Assembly (NCBI GenBank): GCA_934202735.1
Contig: CAKPYH010000001.1
Location: 1 to 64,000 of the forward strand
DNA: 64,000 nt
Origin: an uncultured Alphaproteobacteria bacterium
GTDB taxonomy: Bacteria; Pseudomonadota; Alphaproteobacteria; CAAHEQ01; UBA3637
Direction: 5' to 3'
The notes under the pieces are model-generated. The model saw only the letters and a program-made list of their open reading frames with translations, had not been told where the DNA came from and did not search any database. Positions within the stretch are counted from its first letter, which is position 1. Each line of letters begins with the position of its first letter. The position numbers and the translations under genes are program-made. Positions 1 to 8,300 of this stretch are shown here, one piece after another.

Positions 1-102
1 GAACCCGCCTCAACCGATGAAACTGACTTCTCACGCTTCATCCCGATCGCCGATGCTCTCTCCGCACTCAAGTTGTCACTGAACACAACCAACGATATTT
101 AA
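1..102 (+). CDS. 3' end of an unidentified gene (partial)
   Basis: An open frame enters from the left edge and ends at TAA 100-102, giving about 33 residues ending in Asn-Asp-Ile. It is convergent with the next gene. The fragment is too short to identify, and reading it as the C-terminus of a real protein rests only on the uninterrupted frame and reasonable codon use. Confidence 0.4.
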   Translation, partial: EPASTDETDFSRFIPIADALSALKLSLNTTNDI

Positions 103-117
103 TATCTCAAAGTCTCT

Positions 118-876
118 TTACTCTGTCCCCATTTCGGCCAAGCGATCGCGGACCTTTTTCAAGTCCTCCCAAGCCGCCCGGCGATGAGTATCCATTTTCA
201 GCACCATCGCAGGGGATAAAGTTGCCCGCACCGGTATGCCGTGATAATCTCCCCACATTGCCCGAGCCTTGGACAAACTGGCCTGACCGATGACTTCTTG
301 GGCCGGGCCGGAACCGAATACCAGGATCAGTTTCGGTTGCAACAGCGCAATTTCTCTTTCCCAAAAGGGACGACAGACGGCCCGTTCTACCGGTGTCGGC
401 AGGCGATTACCGGGTGTTCGCCACGGAATAAGGGTAGACACATACGCATTGGTCGCGACATGCAAGCCGATCGCTGCCAACATTTTGTCCAGCAAAGCCC
501 CGGCCGGGCCACTCATCAACCGACCGGCTTTTTCATCGGCTGTATCCGGTGTATCCAACAAGCATAAAACAGTCGGATGTTCCACCCCGATACCGTTGAG
601 TGTATGAGCCGCCGTCTTCTTCAAGGGGCACCCGTCAAAATCGGCCCGCCGCCGATACAAATCATCCAGATCGGTTGCCCCTTGGGCCAAAGCGACCGCT
701 TGTTCCGAAAAGACGTGGTCCGCGCCGTTCGGATCATCGGAAGATACATCGGCCGCTTTCATCATCGGATCCGGCCAACCCGATGTCCGATCTTGCAGGC
801 GATTGACGGGGGCTTCACCGATTGTTTCGGTAATGCCTGCCGTTAAAAACCACTTCAATTTTTGATAAATTGTCAT
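118..876 (-). CDS. Uracil-DNA glycosylase family protein, diverged active site
   Basis: About 252 residues. The C-terminal two thirds follow the family 4/5-type uracil-DNA glycosylases common in alphaproteobacteria: a Gly-Cys-Pro-Leu-Lys segment, a helix like LLDKMLAAIGL, then WRTPGNR, CRPFW and a Gly-Ser-Gly-Pro-Ala segment before the last helix. Known members remove uracil from DNA. Two family hallmarks look altered. The usual Gly-Glu-Ala-Pro-Gly motif reads Leu-Asp-Thr-Pro-Asp, and the usual His-Pro near the C-terminus reads Ser-Pro (LSPAMVLK). Activity is therefore uncertain. I prefer the ATG at 876; an in-frame TTG at 891 would add five residues. No strong Shine-Dalgarno is visible for either. 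Confidence 0.7.
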   Translation of the reverse strand: MTIYQKLKWFLTAGITETIGEAPVNRLQDRTSGWPDPMMKAADVSSDDPNGADHVFSEQAVALAQGATDLDDLYRRRADFDGCPLKKTAAHTLNGIGVEHPTVLCLLDTPDTADEKAGRLMSGPAGALLDKMLAAIGLHVATNAYVSTLIPWRTPGNRLPTPVERAVCRPFWEREIALLQPKLILVFGSGPAQEVIGQASLSKARAMWGDYHGIPVRATLSPAMVLKMDTHRRAAWEDLKKVRDRLAEMGTE

Positions 877-939
877 TTTTTTGCTTTTCAAAACCTGAGA
901 CTTATGTTATCATAAAAGCAAACAAAAAGGAAGTAAAAA

Positions 940-2658
940 ATGAAAAAAGGGAAAAAAGTCTTTACAGCGGTCAGCACAGCCGTGCTATCAGGCCTGACCG
1001 GTTTTGTATTCGGATTTGGCGTTTGTTGGTGGACCATACCCGTACCGTCCGAGAAAACAGATGTGCGTCAAGCCTTGATGATTATGGGGCCTGATACAGG
1101 GGGCTATGGGGCTTATTTGGCCGGTTTTTTAGCCAGTCAGAATCAAGATTATGATCAGGCGGCGGCTTATTGGACCACGGCCATGAAACAAGCCCCCGAT
1201 GTGCCGAAAATCAAAATCCCGGTTTACCTGATGCGTTTGGTACGGGGCGATGTAGCCGGTGCTTTGCCGTTGGCCCGGGATTTACAGACCTTAAAACAGC
1301 CCGAACTGTTGGCCGATGAAGTTTTGATTGCCGATGCGCTGCGGCGGGCGGATTATGATACGGCTGCCCGCTTGTTAAAAGACAAACCGGCCTATGGGGT
1401 GGACAACCTGTTCAAACCGGCTATCGGGGCTTGGATAGAAGTGGGGCGCAAGAATAAAAAAGCGGCGTTAAAAGCCCTGGCCCCCTTGAACAAAGAGAAA
1501 ACTCGTGCCTTTTATGAGTATTATACGGCTTTGGTTTCCTTGGCCTTTTCAGACACAAAAGCAGCCCAAAAAGCCTTTACCCGCATGGACAAACAGGCGC
1601 AAGCAGGTTATCCGTCTTTAACGGCACTGGTCTTCATGCGTGATTTTTTGACCACGCAAAAAGCCTGGAAGGCCGGCCGAGCCGAATACGATCATGCCGA
1701 ACGGGTTTTGGCTAAAATGCCGGCGGTACGGGAAACAATCAACACCCTGCATGCGCCGACGGTGATAACACCGGCGATCGGGGCGGCCGTTGTGTATTAC
1801 GATACATCTGTGGCCTTGGCCCCCTTAAAGGTTCAAGAAACCAGCCTGGTCCTGAACGCCCTGGCCATGTATTTGGATCCCGATGCCATGACTCCCCGTA
1901 TTTGGGCGGCCGAGTTATTGGAAGGTATTAAAAATTATCGGGCTGCAAATGAAATATATGACGGCATGAAGAACAAAACGGACCTGGTATCCTTAAAGCA
2001 AGCCATGAATATGATTGCCGATGAAAATTATACATCGGCCTTACCGGCGGTGGAAGCGTTGATTCAGCGGGCCGGAAATGACGGCTTTCTCTTGTCTTTG
2101 GCGGCCGAAGCGGCGTATCGTGCCGAGGATTACGAACGGGCCGTTCGCTATTATCGGCAATCGGCCGATGCTCTCTTACAAGCGGGACAAGCCGATACGG
2201 CGGCCGAAGCCTTGTTGATGTTAGCCCATACATACGAAACAGCCGATCAGCCGGATCAGGTAGAACCGACACTGCAGGAAGCCATGCGGGCCAATCCGAA
2301 CAATGCGTTAGTATTGAACTATCTGGGGTATGTATGGTTGGATGCCCGCAAGAATATCAATGAAGCTTTTGATTTGGTGGCCCGGGCGTATGCTATGGCC
2401 CCCAACGATCCGAACATTATGGACAGTATGGCCTTGGGATATTATGTGAAGCAAGATTATGTTCAGGCCTTACCGTTGGCCGAACGGGCTACGGATGAAT
2501 TACCGTTCAGTTCTGTGGCGTATGCCCACCTGGGGGATATTTATGCCGCGTTGGGCCGGAATCGGGAAGCCCGCTATCAATACCGTAAAGCCTTGGATTT
2601 AGCGGCGGATATAACGCCTGCCTTACGCCGGGAATTGGAAAGCAAATTAAAAAAATAG
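940..2658 (+). CDS. Membrane-anchored TPR protein
   Basis: 572 residues. The N-terminus is lysine-rich with a single hydrophobic segment (about residues 10-30), so it is probably an inner-membrane anchor or uncleaved signal with the rest periplasmic. The remainder is helical, and from about residue 380 to the end it shows tetratricopeptide repeats (ALVLNYLGYVWLD, AYAHLGDIYAALGR, YQYRKAL), typically a protein-protein scaffold. The start has an AAGGAAG ribosome site 6-10 bases upstream. It is divergent from the uracil-DNA glycosylase gene with only about 60 bp between them. Similar TPR proteins are common in alphaproteobacteria, but no specific role can be assigned. Confidence 0.85.
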   Translation: MKKGKKVFTAVSTAVLSGLTGFVFGFGVCWWTIPVPSEKTDVRQALMIMGPDTGGYGAYLAGFLASQNQDYDQAAAYWTTAMKQAPDVPKIKIPVYLMRLVRGDVAGALPLARDLQTLKQPELLADEVLIADALRRADYDTAARLLKDKPAYGVDNLFKPAIGAWIEVGRKNKKAALKALAPLNKEKTRAFYEYYTALVSLAFSDTKAAQKAFTRMDKQAQAGYPSLTALVFMRDFLTTQKAWKAGRAEYDHAERVLAKMPAVRETINTLHAPTVITPAIGAAVVYYDTSVALAPLKVQETSLVLNALAMYLDPDAMTPRIWAAELLEGIKNYRAANEIYDGMKNKTDLVSLKQAMNMIADENYTSALPAVEALIQRAGNDGFLLSLAAEAAYRAEDYERAVRYYRQSADALLQAGQADTAAEALLMLAHTYETADQPDQVEPTLQEAMRANPNNALVLNYLGYVWLDARKNINEAFDLVARAYAMAPNDPNIMDSMALGYYVKQDYVQALPLAERATDELPFSSVAYAHLGDIYAALGRNREARYQYRKALDLAADITPALRRELESKLKK

Positions 2659-2683
2659 CCCCGCCGGTTAAACCGCACGGGGC
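2648..2683 (-). terminator. Rho-independent terminator of the PH-domain gene
   Basis: A hairpin with stem GCCCCG/CGGGGC (2658-2663 and 2678-2683, with inner CGG/CCG pairing) is followed in the leftward direction by a run of T. It lies just past the stop of the leftward gene at 2701 and overlaps the end of the TPR gene. Confidence 0.6.
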
Positions 2684-2700
2684 CGCTTGACCAAGGGGAC

Positions 2701-3156
2701 TTACCGACCGGACAGGCTTTCCAACACAACGGTCCCTTTCTTTTGACGAGCCAACGTGTACTGTTTACGCAGACTGTCCCGCACGGCATGCGGATTAGGA
2801 ATCTTGCGCATGTAAACCGAACCGGTCATATCCATGGAATCCACCGATATATTCCCCAAGTTTGCCCAAATATCAATCAGGGATTGACTGGTGGCACTGT
2901 TCACCACACGGAACAATTCAATTTCATCCACATACTTGCTGAAAATACCGGTGATGATAATCAGTCGCTGATTAGTCAGGACATACGACCGATAAATACG
3001 CTTGTAATACAGGGCGATTAAAAAGATACCCAACGTACAGATTGTCAAAATCCAATACACCGGATTATACTTGACATCAGCGATAGATCCCGTTACGTTC
3101 CAAACAAATTCTTCATCATTATTGATGACATTGCGAATAATATCATAATTGTTCAT
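2701..3156 (-). CDS. Bacterial PH-domain (YdbS-like) membrane protein
   Basis: About 151 residues. The N-terminal 50 residues contain one or two hydrophobic segments (PVYWILTICTLGIFLIALYY). They are followed by the bPH2 signature, in which a Tyr-Val-Leu-Thr-Asn-Gln-Arg stretch leads into strands ending at Ile-Pro-Asn-Pro. The family is membrane-bound and its function is mostly unknown. The ATG at 3156 is chosen because AGGAAAGG sits just upstream; an upstream in-frame start at 3174 lacks such a site. It stands alone and converges on the TPR gene. Confidence 0.8.
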   Translation of the reverse strand: MNNYDIIRNVINNDEEFVWNVTGSIADVKYNPVYWILTICTLGIFLIALYYKRIYRSYVLTNQRLIIITGIFSKYVDEIELFRVVNSATSQSLIDIWANLGNISVDSMDMTGSVYMRKIPNPHAVRDSLRKQYTLARQKKGTVVLESLSGR

Positions 3157-3270
3157 GGTACACCTTTCCTGCAAGCATGATTTCCTTGCCTATAAAAATA
3201 CGCCAAAAAAACACAAAAGACAACTTTTTTTTAATAAAACGCGTAAAAAAACATACGGCAATATGTTTTT

Positions 3271-3298
3271 TTGCATACGATTCTATTTATTTTATAAT
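3271..3298 (+). promoter_or_regulatory. Probable sigma70-type promoter of the beta-barrel gene
   Basis: TTGCAT (3271-3276) and TATAAT (3293-3298) are separated by 16 bp, about 75 bp before the ribosome-binding site of the gene at 3381. Confidence 0.55.
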
Positions 3299-3380
3299 TA
3301 AGTATAGGTTTATCTGGACAACGGCCTTTTCACACCCCAAAGTTTTATTGCTTCAAATGATAGTAAGAAAGGAGAATCAC

Positions 3381-3971
3381 ATGAAGAAGTATTTATTAAC
3401 AACACTGGCTTTAGCTGGTTTAATGGTTGCGGCCACGGGCGCAATGGCGGCCGAACCGGTGCGCGGACCGTATGTGGTGGGTGAAGCCGGCTATGCTTTC
3501 GGTATGAAAAACAATGAAAACGCCGGCGTGTTTGCGTTGGGGGCGGGGTATCATGTCAACCACTTTATGCGGACGGATATCACGGTCGGTTATCGGCCTT
3601 GGGGCAAAGTCAACTTTAAGGACTCACCCAAGAAAAAAGCCGATATGTGGTCTTTGCCGGTTATGATGAACTTCTATGCCAAATATCCGCTGGGTCATTC
3701 GTTTGACCTGTATGGTATGGCCGGTTTAGGTATGTCCTGGAACAAGACAAAGAACACTTCCAACGCACATGGCCGGACACGGGCTAACTTTGCCTGGACG
3801 GCAGGTGCCGGTATTGATTACTACATCAATGAATGCTGGTCCTTGGATTTGGGCTATCGCTATACCGACTTGGGGAATGCCCGCGTAAAGGGGAATGATT
3901 CTTTCACCGGTCGGCGTAAACAAGATGTCCGTTCCAACGATGTGAAGTTGTCCGCTCGGTACTACTTCTAA
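3381..3971 (+). CDS. Small outer-membrane beta-barrel protein
   Basis: 196 residues. A classic signal peptide (MKKYLLTTLALAGLMVAATG then Ala-Met-Ala-Ala) is followed by alternating strands with Gly and aromatic residues (AGYAFGM, GAGYHVNHFMRTDITVGYR, GLGMSWNK, WTAGAGIDYYI, DLGYRYTDLG). It ends in Tyr-Tyr-Phe, the C-terminal aromatic signal for insertion by the BAM complex. This matches OmpA-like/Omp25-type 8-strand barrels of alphaproteobacteria. The start at 3381 has AAGGAG 6-8 bases upstream; longer in-frame starts lack support. Likely an abundant surface protein with its own promoter. Confidence 0.85.
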   Translation: MKKYLLTTLALAGLMVAATGAMAAEPVRGPYVVGEAGYAFGMKNNENAGVFALGAGYHVNHFMRTDITVGYRPWGKVNFKDSPKKKADMWSLPVMMNFYAKYPLGHSFDLYGMAGLGMSWNKTKNTSNAHGRTRANFAWTAGAGIDYYINECWSLDLGYRYTDLGNARVKGNDSFTGRRKQDVRSNDVKLSARYYF

Positions 3972-3997
3972 CAATCGGTACACATTTTGTCCAAGTC

Positions 3998-4028
3998 AGG
4001 CACTCTGCTTTACTGTGGAGTGCCTGTC
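3998..4028. terminator. Hairpin between convergent genes
   Basis: A 9-bp perfect stem (CAGGCACTC / GAGTGCCTG) spans the end of fabD. Neither side has a clear T run, so termination is only a possibility. Confidence 0.3.
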
Positions 4029-4969
4029 AGCATGTTCAGCACTTGACGTACCCCCGTACTGTCGCCTGCCGACAGGGTCGGTATCGTGGGGCACAGCCGT
4101 TTCATCAGGCCCGTCATCACTTTTCCGGCCGCACATTCCACAAACGTATCGGTCCCCAAAGCCGCCATTGTTTGAGCCGTTTCCGTCCATCGCACGGTCC
4201 CGCAAACTTGTTCGGCCAAAGTACGCCGTATATCATCCGGATCCGTTTCCGGTTGCGCCGTCCGGTTCGCGATTACCGGCACGCGGGGGGATCGGACAGG
4301 CACATCGGCCAACGCCGCGGCCACAACCTGCGCCGCCGGTTGCATATAAGGACTGTGAAAGGGACCGCTGACCGCCAAGGGCAAGACGCGTTTGGCCCCG
4401 GCCGTTTGGGCCAATGCCGCCGCCGTATCCAAAGCGGTCCGGTGTCCGCTGAGAATCACTTGACCGACACAGTTATCATTGGCCACCACCACCTGCGCCG
4501 CGGGGGTAGATGCCTGATTCGCAATTTCCTGCACTTTTTCTATATCCAAGCCGATAATCGCCGTCATGCCCCCCCGGACCGTTTGAGCCGCAGCCGCCAT
4601 AGCCTGTCCCCGTATATCCAACAATCGGGCCGTATCGGCCAAGGTCAAGGCTCCCGCAGCACACAAGGCGGTATATTCCCCCAAAGAATGCCCGGCCATA
4701 CACAGGGCGACATCGGTCAACGGGTGGCCCCATTCGCTTTCCACGGCACGCACAACGGCCATACCGACCGCCATAATCGCGGGCTGTGCATTTTGTGTTT
4801 GAGTCAACACATCGGGATCGCCTTGAAACATCAAGGTACTGAGATCCCGGTGGAGTGTTTCATCTACTTCGGCAAAGACATCTCGGGCGGCCGGGAAGTT
4901 TTGATATAGATCCGTTCCCATACCGACAGATTGGGACCCTTGTCCCGAAAATAAAAAAGCAGGTTTCAT
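4010..4969 (-). CDS. fabD: Malonyl-CoA:ACP transacylase FabD
   Basis: 319 residues, the usual length. It moves malonyl groups from CoA to acyl carrier protein for fatty-acid synthesis in the cytoplasm. The sequence begins MKPAFLFSGQGSQ, has the nucleophile motif Gly-His-Ser-Leu-Gly near residue 92, the conserved Gly-Pro-Phe-His-Ser before the C-terminal lobe, and the usual ending. I start at 4969 because AAAGGAT lies 5-11 bases upstream; the ATG at 4984 has no such site. It is the last gene of the leftward run ftsE-ftsX-ydcF-plsC-anmK-fabD. The other fab genes are not in the window. Confidence 0.95.
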   Translation of the reverse strand: MKPAFLFSGQGSQSVGMGTDLYQNFPAARDVFAEVDETLHRDLSTLMFQGDPDVLTQTQNAQPAIMAVGMAVVRAVESEWGHPLTDVALCMAGHSLGEYTALCAAGALTLADTARLLDIRGQAMAAAAQTVRGGMTAIIGLDIEKVQEIANQASTPAAQVVVANDNCVGQVILSGHRTALDTAAALAQTAGAKRVLPLAVSGPFHSPYMQPAAQVVAAALADVPVRSPRVPVIANRTAQPETDPDDIRRTLAEQVCGTVRWTETAQTMAALGTDTFVECAAGKVMTGLMKRLCPTIPTLSAGDSTGVRQVLNMLTGTPQ

Positions 4970-4987
4970 AGCATATCCTTTCATTGA

Positions 4988-6097
4988 TTACAGGGTGTCA
5001 TCGGGGGCATGATACAGGCCACCGCTGATCGGTTCCGGTACGCCCGTTGTGGTCGGAAACGTAAGGGGCAGGCCAAACAAAGACCGCACCGCCAAAAAAG
5101 CATAACCGGCCGCTTGTAAATTATAGTGGGGCATATCCACTTCCGTCATGGTTTGCACCATTCCGGGCAAGGCTTTTTTCAAGCCCAAGACCAACCCGGG
5201 GTTCAATGTACCGCCCCCCGACAATATCCAATTTTCCGGTTGTTCGGGCAAGAAAGCTGTGGCCCGGACCACACTTTGAATGATGAAAGCGGTCAAGGTC
5301 GCGGCTCCATCGGCGGGGGTACAGCCTTCTATATGCTGCAACAAGGTATTAAAATCATCACGATCCAGGGTTTTCGGAGGCGGTTTCATCAAATAGGCAG
5401 TTTTCAACAAATAAGCCAACAATCGCGTATCCACGGTCCCCTTTAAGCCCCAAGTTCCGTCAAAATCCGTTTCTACACCGGCATGACGCTGCAACCACCG
5501 ATCCAACAACAAGCACCCCACCCCGACATCAAAAGCGCAATGTTCCCCCAATGCCCCGATAAAGGTCAAAGTGGTAATGCCCCCCAATCCGACAATCGCC
5601 ATCGGCTTGGGCCGGTTGCGCATAACGGCTTCCCAAAACGTTGTCAATAACGGCCCCCCTTGCCCGCCGGCCTGTAAATCGGCCTGTGCAAAGCGATCCA
5701 CAACGGGGCGTTTCAAAGCCCGAGCCAACGCCGCACCGTCCCCCAAAATGACATCGGTTTTATCGGCGGCGTGCCGGTGAATCAGGTGTCCCGAATAGCC
5801 CACAATATCCACCGGCGGCCGGACTCGGCTTTGAGCCTCTAACAACTCGCGCGCCACGGCCAAGTGTTCCTGTGTGATTTGTTCGTTCAACGCTTTTAAT
5901 CGGGCCGCATCCGTAAAATCATCGGGATACCGCAACGCCAACAAGGCTTCCCGCAAATCGGCCGGGTAAGGCCGGGTCAAAGACACCGGTGTTCCGTCAA
6001 TATCCAAACCATCGGTATGAATCAGGCACGCATTGACCGATACCGCAGACGTATCAGCGTACAGGCCCAGGGCTGTCTTGGGTTCCAATACCGGCAT
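4988..6097 (-). CDS. anmK: Anhydro-N-acetylmuramic acid kinase-like protein, degenerate nucleotide motif
   Basis: 369 residues. AnmK phosphorylates and opens 1,6-anhydro-MurNAc during cell-wall recycling. Family landmarks are clear: GYSGHLIHRH, the catalytic-region pattern Asp-Phe-x3-Asp-Leu-x-Ala-Gly-Gly-Gln-Gly-Gly-Pro-Leu, Gly-Gly-Ile-Thr, SGGGTLNPGL, and the C-terminal Thr-Gly-Val-Pro-Glu-Pro. The N-terminal phosphate-binding motif, normally like Gly-Thr-Ser-Leu-Asp-Gly-x-Asp, reads Asp-Thr-Ser-Ala-Val-Ser-Val-Asn (residues 15-22), so both acidic residues are gone. The protein may be inactive or changed in function. It directly abuts plsC. Confidence 0.8.
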   Translation of the reverse strand: MPVLEPKTALGLYADTSAVSVNACLIHTDGLDIDGTPVSLTRPYPADLREALLALRYPDDFTDAARLKALNEQITQEHLAVARELLEAQSRVRPPVDIVGYSGHLIHRHAADKTDVILGDGAALARALKRPVVDRFAQADLQAGGQGGPLLTTFWEAVMRNRPKPMAIVGLGGITTLTFIGALGEHCAFDVGVGCLLLDRWLQRHAGVETDFDGTWGLKGTVDTRLLAYLLKTAYLMKPPPKTLDRDDFNTLLQHIEGCTPADGAATLTAFIIQSVVRATAFLPEQPENWILSGGGTLNPGLVLGLKKALPGMVQTMTEVDMPHYNLQAAGYAFLAVRSLFGLPLTFPTTTGVPEPISGGLYHAPDDTL

Positions 6098-6823
6098 TTA
6101 CACCCCCGCAAACGGATCGGGCAACGTGTCTTGCGCGTCTTCTATCCGGCGATATAATTCGTCCAGGAACGCCCGCCGGGGCAGGCCCGGTTCAATCGGG
6201 GGCAAAAACCGGATCGTAACGGTACCGGCATGTTTAATCATTTTATTTTTCGGCCAACAAGAACCGCTGTTCAAGGCCACCGGCACCACCGGGACCTGAC
6301 ATTGTTCATACAAAAAGGCCACACCGGGACTATACGGTTTTTTGGTACCGGGGGCTGTCCGGGTCCCTTCGGGGAAGATGATCAGGTTCATGCCGTCTGC
6401 CAAGCGTTGACGGACCGCGGTCATCATTTTCCGCATCGTGCTGGCTCCCCCTTTCCGATCAATGGGGATACACCCGGTTTTCAAGAAATATAAACCGGCC
6501 AGCGGGACCCATAATAATTCTCGTTTCAGCACATAAAACGTGTTCGGCACCAAATGGTGAAAGACCGTTGTTTCCAAAGCGGATTGGTGTTTGGACGCCA
6601 CGATATAACCGGATTGTTGCGGCAGGTTCTCCAACCCTTCCACGCGGATCCGAACGCCACAAAAAACGCGCAACAGGAAATTGCTCAACCGTGTCCAAAA
6701 AATCGGAAAGAACAAGGCTTTCTTGCGGGGCAGGAACAAGGTCGGCAACATCACGATAAATAAGAACAGCGTGATCAGGTAAAAGACAATCGTGAACAAA
6801 ACAGAACGACACATTTCAATCAT
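6098..6823 (-). CDS. plsC: 1-acyl-sn-glycerol-3-phosphate acyltransferase family (PlsC-like)
   Basis: 241 residues, with hydrophobic N-terminal segments (FTIVFYLITLFLFIVMLPTL) that anchor it in the inner membrane. The acyltransferase motifs are present: Lys-His-Gln-Ser-Ala-Leu-Glu (the HX4D motif with Glu in place of Asp, as is frequent in alphaproteobacterial members), Gly-Cys-Ile-Pro-Ile-Asp-Arg, and Phe-Pro-Glu-Gly-Thr-Arg. The expected reaction is acylation of lysophosphatidic acid to phosphatidic acid. It overlaps the upstream ydcF-like gene by 4 bp. Confidence 0.85.
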   Translation of the reverse strand: MIEMCRSVLFTIVFYLITLFLFIVMLPTLFLPRKKALFFPIFWTRLSNFLLRVFCGVRIRVEGLENLPQQSGYIVASKHQSALETTVFHHLVPNTFYVLKRELLWVPLAGLYFLKTGCIPIDRKGGASTMRKMMTAVRQRLADGMNLIIFPEGTRTAPGTKKPYSPGVAFLYEQCQVPVVPVALNSGSCWPKNKMIKHAGTVTIRFLPPIEPGLPRRAFLDELYRRIEDAQDTLPDPFAGV

Positions 6824-7410
6824 TTTAATATCCTTTCAATTTTATTTTGTGCCCAAGTCGCCATGAACTTGTGATACTCAACAAACAACAACCACGCATA
6901 GCGTGTGCGAATCCAATCCACCGAATCTCCAAAGGAACGCGGAAACACCGGCAGGGGGATAATCTGCAACTCCGGATTTTTATGAGACACTTCAAAAATA
7001 CTGCGCGGCATGTGATAAAAACTGGTTACCAACAACACCCGCCGCACCGCATGTCGCCGAATCCAATCGGCAATCTCGGCGGCATTTCCCCGCGTATCTT
7101 TGGCCCGATACCCCAAGGTAATGTTCGGCATCAATTCGGGCGGAACAGACGATGCTAAATCCGCCAACAGGACATCTTTATGCACCCCCGAAATCAACAA
7201 GTGATCGGCATATTTTTCTTGCAACAGATTCAGGGCCGTTTGAATCCGTTCGTTGCCGCCGGTCAAGACAATAATCGCATCGGTTTGTTCATGCGGGTCC
7301 GGCCGAAAACTGCATGCGTACAGGCAAAACAGGCAAAAACCGATCAGCCACACACTCAGGCCGATCAAGCCGAAATACCACACACAAGAAGTTATCAGGT
7401 GCTTTGACAT
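6820..7410 (-). CDS. YdcF/SanA-type DUF218 membrane protein
   Basis: 196 residues with one N-terminal membrane segment (about residues 12-32). The DUF218 core follows: DAIIVLTGG, LLISGVHKD, a Thr-Arg-Gly-Asn-Ala segment, and LLVTSFYHMPRS. Relatives (ElyC, SanA, YdcF) are linked to envelope integrity or lipid-carrier metabolism, though the exact chemistry is poorly known. Its start codon overlaps the stop of ftsX (TAATG), which implies translational coupling within the envelope operon. Confidence 0.8.
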   Translation of the reverse strand: MSKHLITSCVWYFGLIGLSVWLIGFCLFCLYACSFRPDPHEQTDAIIVLTGGNERIQTALNLLQEKYADHLLISGVHKDVLLADLASSVPPELMPNITLGYRAKDTRGNAAEIADWIRRHAVRRVLLVTSFYHMPRSIFEVSHKNPELQIIPLPVFPRSFGDSVDWIRTRYAWLLFVEYHKFMATWAQNKIERILK

Positions 7411-8300
7411 TATAAAAACCGTTTCAGGTAATCCGATACAGACTTAATGGTTGTGCCAAAGGCCAACACGGCCAACACCACCGGAACACACATCAGGACC
7501 ACCCATTGTCCGCCGCTTAAAACGGGATTGACAATAAAGTCCAAGGTCGCCCCCCGAATAAAAAAGGAAACCCCGGCCATAATCGGCACCGTCAACAAAA
7601 AGCCGAACGCGCCCCCCATCAGGGTCAACATAAAATTGCGAACGGCATATTGCCGCACAATGAACCAATCATTAGCCCCCATCAGATGCGTCAAAGATAT
7701 AATATGTTCATGCACACTTAAACCGCTGCGCGTGATATACACCACCGTAAATGAAGCCGTTAAAGCCAATAAAATCAAAATAAAGCCGATCAATTTCACA
7801 ATACCGTCCGATAACTTGAACAACGGGGCCAGTTGCATGCGATGACTGTCCAAGACGGCGGCCGGCACAGATGTGGCTAAATCGGTTTTCAAGCGGGCTA
7901 GATCAGGATAATGGTCCGGATCCACCGATACATCAATCAATTTAGGCACCGGCAATTCCGCCAACACGGCATCGCCCCCCAACCAAGGTGTCATCAGGTC
8001 CGCCATTTGTGTCTCGTTCAGGACCGTTGCCCCCATCACGCCATCACTGGATCGCAACAAGGTCAGGGTCGTTTCAATTTCCCGGCTCACATCGGGACGA
8101 GGTGTACCATCGGCGGTATAAGTAGGGATTTGCACGGTCATAGACCCGGATACCACCCGTTGCCACCCCGTGATCGCGGTGTAGGTACTCATACCCGCCG
8201 CCAGAATCAAGACGGCAATAAAACTCATCAACATACTCATCCACGGCAGAAACAATCGCCCCGAATCCGTGGCAAAAAAGATATTTGTTTGTTTCATCAT
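7410..8300 (-). CDS. ftsX: Cell division ABC-transporter-like permease FtsX
   Basis: 296 residues. The topology fits FtsX: an N-terminal membrane helix (about 20-42), a periplasmic domain, then three membrane helices in the C-terminal 150 residues. With FtsE it regulates septal peptidoglycan hydrolases at the division site. It overlaps ftsE by 4 bp. The sequence is poorly conserved, as is usual for FtsX, so the call rests mainly on topology and its pairing with FtsE. Confidence 0.85.
   Translation of the reverse strand: MMKQTNIFFATDSGRLFLPWMSMLMSFIAVLILAAGMSTYTAITGWQRVVSGSMTVQIPTYTADGTPRPDVSREIETTLTLLRSSDGVMGATVLNETQMADLMTPWLGGDAVLAELPVPKLIDVSVDPDHYPDLARLKTDLATSVPAAVLDSHRMQLAPLFKLSDGIVKLIGFILILLALTASFTVVYITRSGLSVHEHIISLTHLMGANDWFIVRQYAVRNFMLTLMGGAFGFLLTVPIMAGVSFFIRGATLDFIVNPVLSGGQWVVLMCVPVVLAVLAFGTTIKSVSDYLKRFL

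Noticed and set aside
1928..2272. Open frame of 114 codons on the minus strand inside the TPR gene
   Set aside because: Arg/Pro-rich, opposite a well-supported gene, no ribosome site; a mirror of GC-rich codons.
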